DNA of 64,000 nt from Aphrocallistes beatrix (taxonomy: Eukaryota; Porifera; Hexactinellida; Sceptrulophora; Aphrocallistidae), in assembly GCA_963281255.1 (NCBI GenBank), contig OY725490.1:930001-994000 (forward strand), in the 5' to 3' direction. How positions within the stretch are numbered: position 1 is the first letter of the stretch; every line of letters begins with the position of its first letter. This document shows positions 24,590-36,101 of the stretch, piece by piece. The translations under genes were made by a program, and so were the position numbers. Under the pieces are notes generated by a model, which was given only the letters and a program-made list of their open reading frames with translations, was not told where the DNA came from and made no database searches.

Positions 24590-24745
24590 TAGTTGTAGCT
24601 AGTGGAGATCCATCAATATACAGGAAATGCCTATCTACAGTTCTGTTGCTAGGAGGAATATTCCATGATAGAGATATGTCAGCTGAGCAAGTAGCTGTGT
24701 TGATATTAGATACGGAGCTCTGTAGACTGGGAGCAGAAGGAGGAG
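24590..24745 (-). pseudogene. Truncated FN3 exon
   Basis: Encodes the first half of an FN3 domain (through NRTVDRHFLYIDGSPLATTN) with its acceptor at 24745, then loses homology. The same remnant in longer or shorter form lies below the membrane exons at 19.0 and 40.1 kb, so it was carried in the duplicated unit. Confidence 0.65.
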
Positions 24746-25106
24746 CTAAGGAGAATAGGATACGAACTGTCAGTTTGTAAAATTTGATTTAGAGTAATAA
24801 GATGTCAAAAATACATTTACTTAAGAAAACTTCAAGCTGATTAGCTACACAAATAATATTTATTTTATAAACCAATGTATAGTATATGGTGATCTTTATA
24901 ATGCTAAACTAATATAAGACACTAAGAAAAATATTCAATTTTCATTTGAAAATAATAAAACCCTCGATGCGAATATTACTACAATGATGGAAATATAAAG
25001 AAACCTATATATACACTAAATAGATCATTAAAATCAATTACTAGAATATCAAAAGAAATGGAAAAAGGTAGATCTGAAAACAAATAATATTGAGTTCATA
25101 ACTTAC

Positions 25107-26018
25107 CTGATATCGTTACATTCTCACTAGCAGTCGTGAATGTTAGAACTGAAGTAGGACGTAGGGTAGTAGATAAGGTATTAGAAACAGTAGAAAATAT
25201 TGTAGGAGGGAGAATGGAAGGAACTGAAGGTGTAGTTCCTAGAGATATTATTTCATATTTGATTTAATTAGAAGAGTAAATAATATACAAAAATCTTACT
25301 TGAATTAATGGAGCAACATATTTCTTCAGTGGATGGCTGTCCACACTGTTCATTGATCCTCAAACAAGCTACTACGCTAGTCTCCACATCTGCTGCACAT
25401 GTGAAGCTATGAGGAGCTATTGACTGAGTGTAAGTTTGTGCATTCGAAGAGAGGAGAGATAAATTTGCAATATTATCAATAGTATTGATGCGAATATTTC
25501 CTTGAGAATGTGAGTAGTTATAGCAGAGAGAATACTGAATGAGAAGAGGAGTGGACTCAGTGGATAAACCCTGAATGAATTGTACAAATAATTAGTTCAA
25601 ATCGGAGTGCAACCGTAGTTTACAATAACCGAGATATTTAAATTAATATTTAGTTCTCAATAGAATGCAGTTTTCTTGTTAACAATGCATTAATCAAACT
25701 TTTATCTACTACTGCGTTTAAGTTCAGAGCATCAATCGAAAAAGATAGAGAAATGTTGATTGAAACTATTGCCTCATCTGACCTGAACTGTTCAGAAGAT
25801 TCCACGTAGCATACCATCTCAACTCTCTCTCCAATGCAGAGTGTTGAGTCAGGAGAGAATGAAATGCTGCTACCTATAGAAATAAATGATAAGAAATTAC
25901 ATTAAAATGGACAAAAATCCTAAATTTGTATTATTTTAAGTCAAATTACCTTGTGAATGTATTTGTTCTATGATGAATAGTAAATTATACAGAAAATGAA
26001 TTGGATAGGTAGAACCAT
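25107..26018 (-). pseudogene. IgFN-D: deleted receptor pseudogene
   Basis: Retains a signal exon (25950-26018), a truncated Ig exon (about 25700-25873), an FN3-like exon (25300-25570) and a stalk exon (25107-25238). The signal exon has lost one base relative to E and F and runs into TAG. The Ig exon keeps CIGERVEMVC but breaks after about 50 codons and joins intron-like sequence matching 41730-41800 of IgFN-G, so FN3 and linker exons were lost in one deletion. Downstream, the membrane/tail exon is also gone: flanks matching 40790 and 41165 of IgFN-G are directly joined near 25055. Three independent lesions make function unlikely. Confidence 0.8.
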
Positions 26019-27270
26019 TTTGAAAAATATCAAGCCAGTATAAGAGGTTCAAAATAGGACGCTAGTACTTTCAAATACAGGTTTATCAAGCCAATAACAT
26101 AAATAAAGTAAGAAAGCTTAAATATAGCAAATATGAATTCGATGATGATTCTTCCTCAAACAGAACTCCATCCATGGTCTAAAATATTTAATCTGTTCCC
26201 AGTCCTTATCATAGTAGTTCATGATCAAAGCAATTTCCTTGAATATGCGACAAATTCAATACAATATATGTCAGATATAAGAACATTCTACTAGAAAATG
26301 GTTGACATGTGTCATGTATCTCATATAATTTATGCCGGTTATACAAGTAAGAACATTATATGCAGTTCCTAACGGTGTTGTTATAACCAGCATCCAATGT
26401 ATATAGCATTGAAAAAGGTGAGCAACAGAGAATGGTTGCACAGAATATATATATATACAAGCACGCATCGCTTGCTTGCGCTGCGCGGCATGCGGTCACT
26501 GTGTGTCCGCAGAGTCGCCCTGCGGGCGCCTGAAATTACTCAATCTAACATATTTTGGAACTTTTTTCCTTTATATAAATATTGTAAACAAGGGTCGACG
26601 AAAGATTTATCATATGGATCCGAAAATATGATATTTACAGTACTAAAAACCCCATGTCAACCGTTTAATGCAAGTTTCTAGCATATTTTGGAGATTTGTT
26701 TACTTTATGAATCTATTGTAAACAAGAGTAAACAAAAGATTTATCAAATCGATCTGAAAATATGATAATCGAATTCTATACCCCAAAAAAAACCCATGTC
26801 AACCGTTTGAAGCAAGTTTCTAGCCTATTTTTAAGATTTTTTTGCTTTATGTATCTTAAGTAAACAAAAGTAAACAAATAATTTATCATATAGATCTGAA
26901 AATATGATATTCGAAATCTACACCCCTAAAAACCCCATGTCACCAGTTGGAAGGTAGTCTCTAGCATTATTTTCAAAATTCATCAAATGGTGTGAAAATA
27001 TTTATATAAAGGTGTGAAAATATGCACATCATCCTTTTTATTGGCATACATTACTGAAAAAAAATTGATGAACCACAAAGTTGATTAGATAGGTACACTG
27101 ATACAATTGAATAAATATAATACTAACAACAAATTTCTAAGAAATAAGCAAAATATAATGTCTTGACTTTTACTATAAATTTACAAGCTATACCATACAT
27201 ATATATTAAGCTTAAGGAAATATAACACAGTGCAAATGGAATAAGTTTTCCGAAACAGTTTTGAATAATG
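26019..27270. other. Spacer between IgFN-E and IgFN-D, repeat-rich
   Basis: No gene seen. It contains a GC-rich dispersed repeat fragment at about 26456-26535 and a tandem array at about 26540-26960. About 27050-27310 is the 3' flank shared with IgFN-B and IgFN-C. Confidence 0.5.
26540..26960. repeat. Tandem repeat, about three units of roughly 125 bp
   Basis: Repeated order of modules: AGCATATTTT or similar, GTAAACAAxAGTAAACAAA, ATTTATCATAT, GATCTGAAAATATGATA, CCCATGTCAACCGTTT. Related dispersed copies occur at about 28900-29110 and, inverted, 31965-32255, usually ending near GTGTGAAAATATGCACAT. Confidence 0.65.
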
Positions 27271-27307
27271 TTTATTTATGTATTAATCCAGTGAATCACA
27301 TCAGTAT

Positions 27308-30300
27308 TCCTGTTGAAATACAAGATAATTATACAAGTATTACATGTAGTATATCTATCCTGAGTAAGTAGTTAATATTTAGGCAGGGGCACAAAAAGTG
27401 ATCCGTAGGACATTTGCATAATATACAACCTTAATTGAGTGAAACAATTTTTTTCATTTCAACTAATCAAATTTTTAAAAAAGTTTAGAGGATGATTCAA
27501 ACTTGTTTATGTGCATTGAATAAAGTGTAATCCCTTTGGTCAATAAAATCAAAGCCAATTGTAGTATTAAAACACGAGTTATGTTTTGTAAAATTATCTT
27601 CACTCAGCCAATCAAATTTCTCATCTCCTATACTAGAAAGTGCACTAAAAATTCGAGCAGAACACACCAAGTATATCTGGAATATATATTGTAACAAAAC
27701 GTTAAAAAGTTATCATCCGTACTCCATGCAAAGCAGAAATATTCCTACTCGGCGCACAAAGTCTCTGTTTTGGGAACCGTTGCACATAAAATGAATGTCT
27801 AATTCCTAATTTGCGCGTTGCTAAGTAGGAATATTCCTACTTGACGTGTAACAGCAGCATTAGTGGATATAAAAAATATTATAAATTTGAATTTGCGACA
27901 GCAGAGTCAGTTGAATATTTCAAAAGTGTATTTAAAGATAATCTGAATTTTAATTCGCAATGATTGTGTTTATTATGTGATAGAACATATATACTCTTCA
28001 TCATCTATTTATACTCTTCGGCGGATATAGAGCATGCATTTGTTGTGCATCAAAGCAAGCAAAACTTGCGAATAAGTACATGTAATGATGTGACTTTTAT
28101 GTGACTTTTATGTAGCAGTACAATTAATGGCAACATACACGAGCCGAAGAAACACTGCATTGCTGTTCCACTAAATGATTGTCCACACTGTTGTACTATC
28201 ATCAAGTTAGCCTCAATATTAGTCTCTACTCCATCTAGCTGAGTGAAGTTGTGAGCAGTTAGAACTGTATTGTAACTGAGTTGAGAAGATGGTAGAGTGA
28301 AGCTAGTGCTGTCAGTGTATGTGTATGTTACATCTTGTCTACTGTGAGAGTAGAGGAGTTGGAGAGAATACGAAATGTCTAATCCTGATACTCCTGGTGG
28401 TTGTGTAGGAGTACTCAATCCCTAAGTGTGTAATATTTAAGAAAATTTTCATATAAAATGTTTTAATCCATAATAAATACAAGCTCGATTCACATGCTTG
28501 CGCTGCTCAGCTTGTAGACATTGCTTACATAGTCACATTGTGGAGGCCTGGATATATCAAAGAAACAGTTGATTGCATTATAATCCTCTACTAGCATTGC
28601 GAAAATGTCATTTATCAACAATTACAGTCATTAATTTAAAATCGGATAGGAAAAATTCGGTTCATGATTAAAGAAATATACTTAATACTAAGCAAACTAA
28701 TATTGAAAGCAGTGCCAGTTTGAAACTACAAAAAGAAGAACTTCAATCACAAATAGTTCTCTAAATGCTGTGCAATGTATATGTATATAGCACTTCTGTG
28801 CTTAGATTATAATCAATCTGTATAACAAATCTGTAATCTGTATTACAAAAAGATCATTAGTCAGCAAATTTTGATTCCTATCTCGTCGAGGTGTGAAAAT
28901 TTCGCTTACATCTTTGAATTTGTTTACTTTATACATAAAATACAACAAAAGTAAAGAAATAATTTATAACATTGATCTGAAAACGTAATATTCGAAATCT
29001 ACACCTCTGAAAATCTCATTTCAACCGTTGAAAGCATGTTTCTAGCATATTTTCCAAAATTCATCAAATGGTGTGAACATATGTATATAAAGGTGTGAAA
29101 ATATGCACATAATCTAGCTATACACGATAATACATTTAAGATATCAAACATAATTTGTGGTTTTATTGTATTAATAACAATGACGATCTATTGTAGTGTC
29201 GTACTTGTACAATGATTTCTATTGTGATAGTGTAGTCATTTATTTTGTATAGAAAAGGTGTGAAAAATTGTTTTCGATTTTTTGTAGAGGTTATGAAAAT
29301 TTTGCTCAGAATTTAATGGTAGTAATATCATGTAATATCTACATACCAATTATCGGTTTAAATATCTAAGATACAAGCGCGTTTCGCTTGCTTGCGCGGC
29401 GCGGCTGGCGGACAGTTTATATCCACGGGAGGCGCCCTGCGGGCGCCTGGGATCACATTGATTAATTGTAAGGGAGATAACATCTCGAAACATGTCTGTC
29501 CTACTGTTACAATCGATATCGCACGAAAAATCACCAAATTAGTCATTTTTAAAAATTTTGATGCGTAATGATTCATCATTTTTTGATAAAATTTTTATCA
29601 TATTTGGAATATATTAATATACAGATTCTATTAAATTTTCAGCCTTCTATGACCAAATAAAATGGATGAGTTATGGTCGAAAAACTGGAATTTCGAAATC
29701 TAAAACAGGTGACAGTGACATTATAATTCCATGATGGTCGATATTTTCGTCTGAACTCAGAGCTTATTGGAGGCATAACCAAAAGACTCTCGCATGCCAA
29801 AAATCAGCTTTCTGCACCTTGCAGTTTCTTCAATCAATTCGTTACAGATAGTATATATATATATACATTAATCGAGTTTAGTAGTAAGGATTATGTTGGG
29901 AAACTCACCCAATTAACTGTAAGTAATCCTCCATAATTATAATCAAGGCACGCATACTGAGAGCTCATCAGTGAATAACCTGAATTAATTCATAGATTAT
30001 CAATATTGCTAGTAGAAACTAAAATAGAATGGTGATCTTATGACTCACTTGCAACAGAGTTAACATTAGTAGAGCTTATAGTAGAACTACCAGCACAGCT
30101 CATAGCTGTTACAGAGTACTGATAGTCAGTGTTGATATTCAGAAAAGTGGAGTAAATGTAACTGTTAGAATTAGTAGTAGCTAGTGGATATCCATCAAGA
30201 TACAGGAAATACCTATTAACAGGTATGTTGCTAGGAGGAGTATTCCATGATAGAAATAAGTCAGCTGAACAAGTAGCTGTGTTGAAGTTAGACACAGAGC

Positions 30301-33300
30301 TCTGTAAATTGTTAGGAGGAGAAGGAGGAGCTAAGGAATAATATTCAATTATAAATCTACACTAAAATTAACCATGAAAAGTACAACTATTACGAGAATT
30401 ATGACATACTTGAGACATAATTAACAGTACTGTAGCTGTTAGTAGAGTTACCAGCACAGCTCATAGCTGTTACAGAGTACTGATAGTCAGTGTTGATATT
30501 CAGAAAAGTGGAGTGAATGTAACCGTTAGAATTAGTAGTAGCTAGTGGAGATCCATCAAGATACAGGAAATATCTATCTACAGTTCTGTCGCTAGGAGGA
30601 GTATTCCATGATAGAGATATGTCAGCTGAGCAAGTAGCTGTGTTGAAGTTAGATACAGAGCTCTGTAGACTGGGAGCAGAAGGAGGAGCTAGGAAATAAT
30701 ATTCAATTATAAATCTACACTAAAATGGTTGTATTAACATTTGTTTACTTAAATGAAGTCTAGCACCCTTCTAGCAAAGAAATAAACTTTCATCACGCAA
30801 GAGACATTTAGTGTAAAATTTACATAATTAGATAACAATGACTCCAAAATTTGGATTTCAAAAGTGCCAAGTTTCAAGATTACTATTTATCCTAATTGAA
30901 CATTATTTATCACTTCCATATTCTGATATTGGTTCATAATACTAAAATCGTATTGTTACTTTTTCGATTTATCTAGCGGTAATCTTTGATAAGAACAATT
31001 ATTTTTAAAACACAATTATACGAGTATAACCAACATAGTAAATAAATTGAGAAACATAATCGGAATACAAAAATTATAGTCTACTCCGCTTATTGAGACT
31101 ATCAGTTAATAAGTGTGAAATCAAAAGGTACGTAGACTCATAGCCTACTATATATAGGGCCTCACAGCAACTTACGGATTTGGGACTAGAGATGCCGTAG
31201 AGGGTGATTGAACTAATACATGGGCTGCCTAAAATCATTAACAAAGCACAATAGAGCTTAGGAATGTATTATCAGCATATATAAATATGGTGTCAAAGTA
31301 CCTATATCCGTTGTTAAAATTTAGTCACTTATGGTTGCGCAATATGTTATTTTGCGACAAATTTAGTTTTCAGAGGTTTAAGCTTCTAAGTTTTATTTTA
31401 ATTTTTTTCGAACAGCACTAAGATGTGAATGGGTTGATACGATAAATTTGGGATTTTTCATGGAATGTTGCTAAATTCCAGTATTGATATGGAAACGTGT
31501 TTTGGTCAATTGGGGCCATATCTTGAAAGCCGCAAGAGCCAGACATTCAAATGTAAGTCCATTTGATAGCGGATAGACGACTTCATATTAAGCGATAATA
31601 TAATTTCGAAGTCTAAATTCAATGGTTTACGAGATATTCGACAAATCACCAAATGTGACTAATACGATAAATTAACTCTTGAACCATTGAATTTGGACAA
31701 ATAAATATACTATCACTTAATTAATAGGGAATAGTATATTCGCTATCAGATAGACTTATATTTGAATGTAGAAAAATTCCGAATTTTTCGTATTAGCCCA
31801 TTCACTTATCAGTTCTATTCGAAAAAATCTTGTATATAAAATGCTACTAGAATTTTTGTTTGCTTATCCGAATTGATTGAAGAATTGGCAAATCATAGAG
31901 ATACGAAAATTGGCAGTTAGGTGTCAAATGATAAATCTACGATTAAGTTCGAAAATCTAAGTGAAATTTTCACACCTCTGCAATTAAAATGGAATTTTCA
32001 CACATTTATATACATATTTTTACAAGATTTGACGAATTTTAAAAATTGTGCTAGAGACTAGCTTTCAACGGTTGAAATTGGGTTTTTAGGGGTGTAGATT
32101 TCGAATATCATATTTTCAGATCGATGTGATAAATTATATGTTTACTTTTGTTCACAATGGATACATAAAGTAAACAAGTAACAAAAATAGGTTAGAGACT
32201 AGCTTCCAAAGTTTGACATGGGGTTTTAGGGATGTAGAATTCGAATATTACTTACTTTCTGCTTGAATGGTGCAGTGGTTAGGGCGTTTGAATACCAAGA
32301 CTTAGGTCGCGGGTTCTAACCTCGCTCTAGTCATTTGCATTTTACTCTCAATTACATTGCTTCAGTAATGTAATCTGAGCCTACACTCTTGCAGAACCTT
32401 AGTGAGCTGAAAGCACTAAGGTACACATTCAGCAAACACACTCAGCAACTATCAGTAGGTTTAGCACCTCACCTAGATTGTAAACCCCCTGAGAACATAT
32501 GGATTCGGGGGGTATATAAATCTATAAACTTTAACTTTATAAAGGAAAAAATTCCCAAAATAGTTTGGATTGAGTAACTCCGGGCGCCCGCAGTGTCCGC
32601 AAGCCTCGCAGTGCAAGCAAGTGATGCGCGCTTGTTATAATAAAAACACTTAGAAGTGCCCTTAAACAACCTCATTAAATCACTAAATTTGTCACAAATA
32701 TAACCTATTGCGCAACCACATGGTGACTAATCTAAATATTAACAACGGATATGGGTACTGTGACACCATATTTATATATGCTGATAATACATTTCTAAGC
32801 TCAATTGTGCTTTATTAATGATTTAAGGCAGCTCATGTATTATTTAAACCATATAGAACCCCATATGGACCTTAATAAATGAAAATATGATTGATCCATG
32901 TTCCATATGGGGTTCTAACACAGTAAATTATGTCGCGTGCCACTAAATTCTGTCGCGTGCCACAATTTAGTGCTATGATGAAACCGATTGAACCACAAGG
33001 CCATTTGAGTAAACCAAACAAAATCTAAGAATACTACGATATCTCAAAATATTACGATCTCAAGATATCACAGTACTAAATCATCCATGGCTACTTAATG
33101 CTAGAATCTCAAGATATTACGCAACAGGCCTTATTTACAGTAGGCTTTGTTATAATATAATTACCAGCTACTCCATTTAACCGTCCGGATACAAGAGCTA
33201 TACTCAAAGTAAGATTAGTAAAATCTCCATGACATCCAAATATAGTTTCAGAGTCAGAAGGCTGATAACTCTTTATGATGAGTCTAATTCCTGGTCTGCT

Positions 33301-33676
33301 CGTGCTGATACTCAGTCCATCAAGATTAGCACTGTAACGAGACAAGTCTATACCATTTTTTACTAGATTTTGACCAATCAGAAGTTGACCAATCGAAAAA
33401 GAAAATGTATTGTTGAATGAAACTAGAGCCTCAGCCTTCCTGAACTGTATAGAAGATTCCACATAGCATACCATCTCAACTCTCTCTCCAATGCAGAGTG
33501 GTGAGTTAGGAGAGAATGAGATGCTGCTACCTATAGGAAGAAGTAGTGGGAAATTACAATAAATGTACAAAAAGTCTACAATGTGTATTATTTTGAGTCT
33601 AATTACCTTGTGAGTGTATTTGTTTTGTGATGAATAGTAAGATTATAGAAAAAGTAAATTGGATAGCTAGTACCAT
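27308..33676 (-). CDS. IgFN-E: Ig plus two FN3 exons, apparently secreted
   Basis: Exons: 33607-33676 (signal peptide, MVLAIQFTFSIILLFITKQI), 33165-33530 (Ig-like, CIGERVEMVC and IFGCHGDF), 30410-30688 (FN3), 30049-30330 (second FN3, same subtype), 29909-29979 (short exon ending LTVNW) and 28139-28421 (FN3-like). All phases agree without any break. As in B and C, the final phase-1 T plus GA at 27308-27309 creates TGA, and AATAAA follows at 27271-27276; predicted length is about 450 residues. The two FN3 exons are nearly identical in their C-terminal halves (NINTDYQYSVTAMSCAG), so the exon duplicated recently. Large introns hold several repeats. Confidence 0.7.
29371..29864 (-). repeat. Full-length dispersed element, about 490 bp, inverted copy
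   Basis: Reverse-oriented relative of 33881-34371. Shared from CGAAxTGATTGAAGAAACTG at one end, through AAAATCAGCTTTCTGC (complement) and the AGATAACATCTC module, to the GC-rich end ACAAGCGCGTTTCGCTTGCT. It lies in an IgFN-E intron. Confidence 0.65.
31215..32855. mobile_element. Element with about 150-bp terminal inverted repeats
   Basis: The left arm (about 31222-31375) and right arm (about 32697-32850) are inverse copies. Shared modules in order are CATGGGCTGCC, TCATTAACAAAGCACAAT, GAATGTATTATCAGCATATA, CCATATTTATA (complement), TATCCGTTGTTAA and GGTTGCGCAATA. About 1.3 kb separates the arms, including another fold (31420-31815) and a tRNA-like SINE. No transposase frame was seen. It lies within the large intron of IgFN-E between Ig and FN3. 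Confidence 0.65.
32262..32530 (+). mobile_element. tRNA-derived SINE
   Basis: Head resembles a tRNA gene: an A-box-like TGGTGCAGTGGTTAGG and a B-box-like GGTCGCGGGTTCTAACC about 35 bases apart, the right spacing for an internal RNA polymerase III promoter. The acceptor ends do not pair, and a long unrelated body follows, so it is a SINE and not a tRNA gene. It is nested inside the inverted-repeat element 31215-32855. Confidence 0.65.
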
Positions 33677-33880
33677 TCTGAAAGAACAACATTAAGTTAG
33701 CATTTAGTCGTAATAGAATAAATAAATAAAAGATCAAGAGCAAAATGTGTGAATGATGGAATGAGGATGAAAAGAGGAAATAGGTATTGAGATTTATTTC
33801 TAGCATAAAATAAAAATTAGTGCGAAAGATCTGAAAATATCCTCACTATTAAACTCGATTAATGTATATATATATATATG

Positions 33881-34371
33881 TAACGAACTGATTGAAGAAA
33901 CTGCCGGGCGCAGAAAGCTGATTTTTGGCATGTGGGAGTCTTTTGGCTATGGCTCCAGTAAGTTCTGAGCTCAGACGAAAATGTCGACTCATCATAGAAT
34001 TATGACGTCAATGTCACATTTTTAAAAGTTAAGCAATACAGTTATTGGAGCATAACTCAGCCATTATAGGAGATAGCAGGCTGAAATTTTAATAAATTAT
34101 GTATACTAACATACCTCACATATGATGCAACTATCACCAAAAAATGATGACTCATCACTTTGTTATCACGTCATCATTACTCATCAAAATTTTAAAAATT
34201 GACAAATTAGGTGATTTTTCGTGCGATATCGATTATAACAGTAGGAGACGTATTTAGAGATGTTATCTCCCTTAAAATTAACCAATGTTCCCCCAGGCGA
34301 CCGAAGGGAGCCTCCGGCGGACATAAAGTGTCCGCCAGCCGCAGCGCAAGCAAGCGAAGCGCGCTTGTAGA
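33881..34371 (+). repeat. Full-length dispersed element, about 490 bp
   Basis: Starts near GTAACGAACTGATTGAAGAA and ends CAAGCGAAGCGCGCTTGTA. It is matched in inverse by 29371-29864. Shorter copies elsewhere (6930, 26456, 34740, 32580, 35910, 21614) keep only the GC-rich end. One-sided truncation fits retroposition, with the GC-rich part as the 3' end; a Helitron-like element is an alternative. Confidence 0.65.
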
Positions 34372-34403
34372 TATATATATATATCAGGACATTATACAGC
34401 CTT

Positions 34404-34563
34404 CGAGAGATATGCTCCTAATCTCAAACCCCTAAATTTTCATACGCCTAAATCGATAAATTTCATTTAAAATATAGGGAAAATTGGGGAATATTCTAAA
34501 TTTTTACGCTCCTAAACAATTTCGGGCTTAAAATCATACGCCTAAAGGAGCGTCTCGCGCTCC
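34404..34563. repeat. Dispersed repeat, inverse of 4107-4272
   Basis: Contains ATGCTCCTAATCTCAAACCC, CGCCTAAATCGATAAAT, ACGCTCCTAAAC and CGCCTAAAGGAGCGTCTCGC, each the inverse of a module at 4107-4272. Confidence 0.5.
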
Positions 34564-34575
34564 TAGAAAATGCCT

Positions 34576-34606
<31 letters not shown>

Positions 34607-34739
34607 CGTATATATATGATATTTGGGGGTGGTTTTATATAAACTATTTTGCATTTTAATAACCTAAAATCTACTGGTTCCGAGATTTTGGTGAAAACAG
34701 TTGGGACCGGCCTTCATAGTTGAAATTATTAAAGGTACC

Positions 34740-34917
34740 AACTGGTTTCAAAATTGCTGATTTTTCGTGCGATATCGATTATGACAGTTGGACAGACGTA
34801 TTTGAGATGTTATTTCCGTTATAATTAATCAATTTGACCCCAGGCGCACAAAGGGCGTCTCCGGCGGACACAAAGTGTCCGCCAGCCGCGCAGCGCAATC
34901 AAGCGAAGTGTGCTTGT
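34740..34917 (+). repeat. Dispersed element, 5'-truncated copy
   Basis: Shares GATTTTTCGTGCGATATCGA, GAGATGTTAT, ATTAATCAAT and the GC-rich end (GTGTCCGCCAGCCGCGCAGC) with 34200-34371. About 180 bp of the full element remain. Confidence 0.65.
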
Positions 34918-35025
34918 ATCATATAATAGTGTATGAAAATAAATTGTTATCTAAATAATTGTGAGTAAATTACTAATGACTGTCTGTTACAAAAAGTATA
35001 AATATTATACAGTCATACTTGCCAA

Positions 35026-35606
35026 CCTATAGCAAGTCTTTAGCGGTACGGACAAAACACATCAGTACATAAATTCAATGTTATATGTTGAGATTACAAT
35101 ATATCAAAGCTGAAAATGTTACCTACGTAAGTATTTTATAAAATATAAGTGGAGAAATAACTAGGAAATAATAATAATTAAACTAGCTGGATAATTCGAA
35201 TTCATATAGAATTAATGATCAGCGATTGGCGGCTCAGAAATATCTAGACTTTTCTTCGTAGCAGCCAAAAGTAATACGTAAGTAGTATAGTAATGAAAAT
35301 GTACGTATACTACATATACTGATGCCCTAATGTAATAATTGGATTATTCCATGGATCGGGAAGGAACTTTGATCGAAATGCATGCAACGGAACGTCCCGT
35401 CAAAAGAACGGGACGTCAAGCTATAAAAACGGGACTCTAGTCAATTCCACAAATTTATTACCTAATTGGAAGAAGCAATGCTTAGATCATTATAATAGAT
35501 TGTTATTATCACAAAAGCGAGATGCAAGCTTCAAAAATCGGGACGCGGGACAATCCACAAAATTAGTGCCAAAAAGCGGGACGGTTGGCATTTGGCAAGT
35601 ATGTAT
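35026..35606. repeat. CATACTTGCCAAC inverted-repeat element, about 580 bp
   Basis: Starts CATACTTGCCAACCTA and ends GGTTGGCATTTGGCAAGTAT. Internal AACGGGACGTCAAG and ATCGGGACGCGGGACAAT resemble copies at 8501 and 10519. A short frame inside (35500-35688) has no recognisable product. Confidence 0.6.
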
Positions 35607-36101
35607 AGTTAAAGATATAAGAAAATTGCATAATATGAAGAATAAGTACTGTATGAACAGCTGCATGTCATTTGTAAACCTGGTGTAATCTGCTGTGAAA
35701 AATGATTGGAAAGTTTACTAAATAATCACCTGCCTTTTTTGTCATTTGTGTATACTTAATATTATGCATACGATCAAATTGAACTTAAGTGTAGTAAATA
35801 CATGGTAGAGTGATAATAACTATTGGCTGAAAAGTGATACGGGTTGCCCATCATAACATATCATTTTGTTTGCACAAGTATCTGAGATAGGTTAGCATTA
35901 TTAAAGCACCCAGAAGGCGACTCTTGCAGACAAAGTATTCAACTGCCGCGCAGCAAAACCAAGCGAAGCGCGATTATATAAATCACTCATTCATAAAAAG
36001 AAACCATATTCACAATTTTAAAAGGTACATCCTACACTTATTTATTTGTAATGGTATGTATAAATTACAATAGTAGCAATAATATACATCGTCACCCGTA
36101 T

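Larger units (their letters stand above)
33677..36101. other. Spacer between IgFN-F and IgFN-E
   Basis: No exon found. It is packed with repeats: two dispersed-element copies (33881-34371; about 34740-34917), the 34404-34563 repeat, a TA run at about 34578-34606, the 35026-35606 element and a GC-rich fragment at about 35910-35975. Confidence 0.55.
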
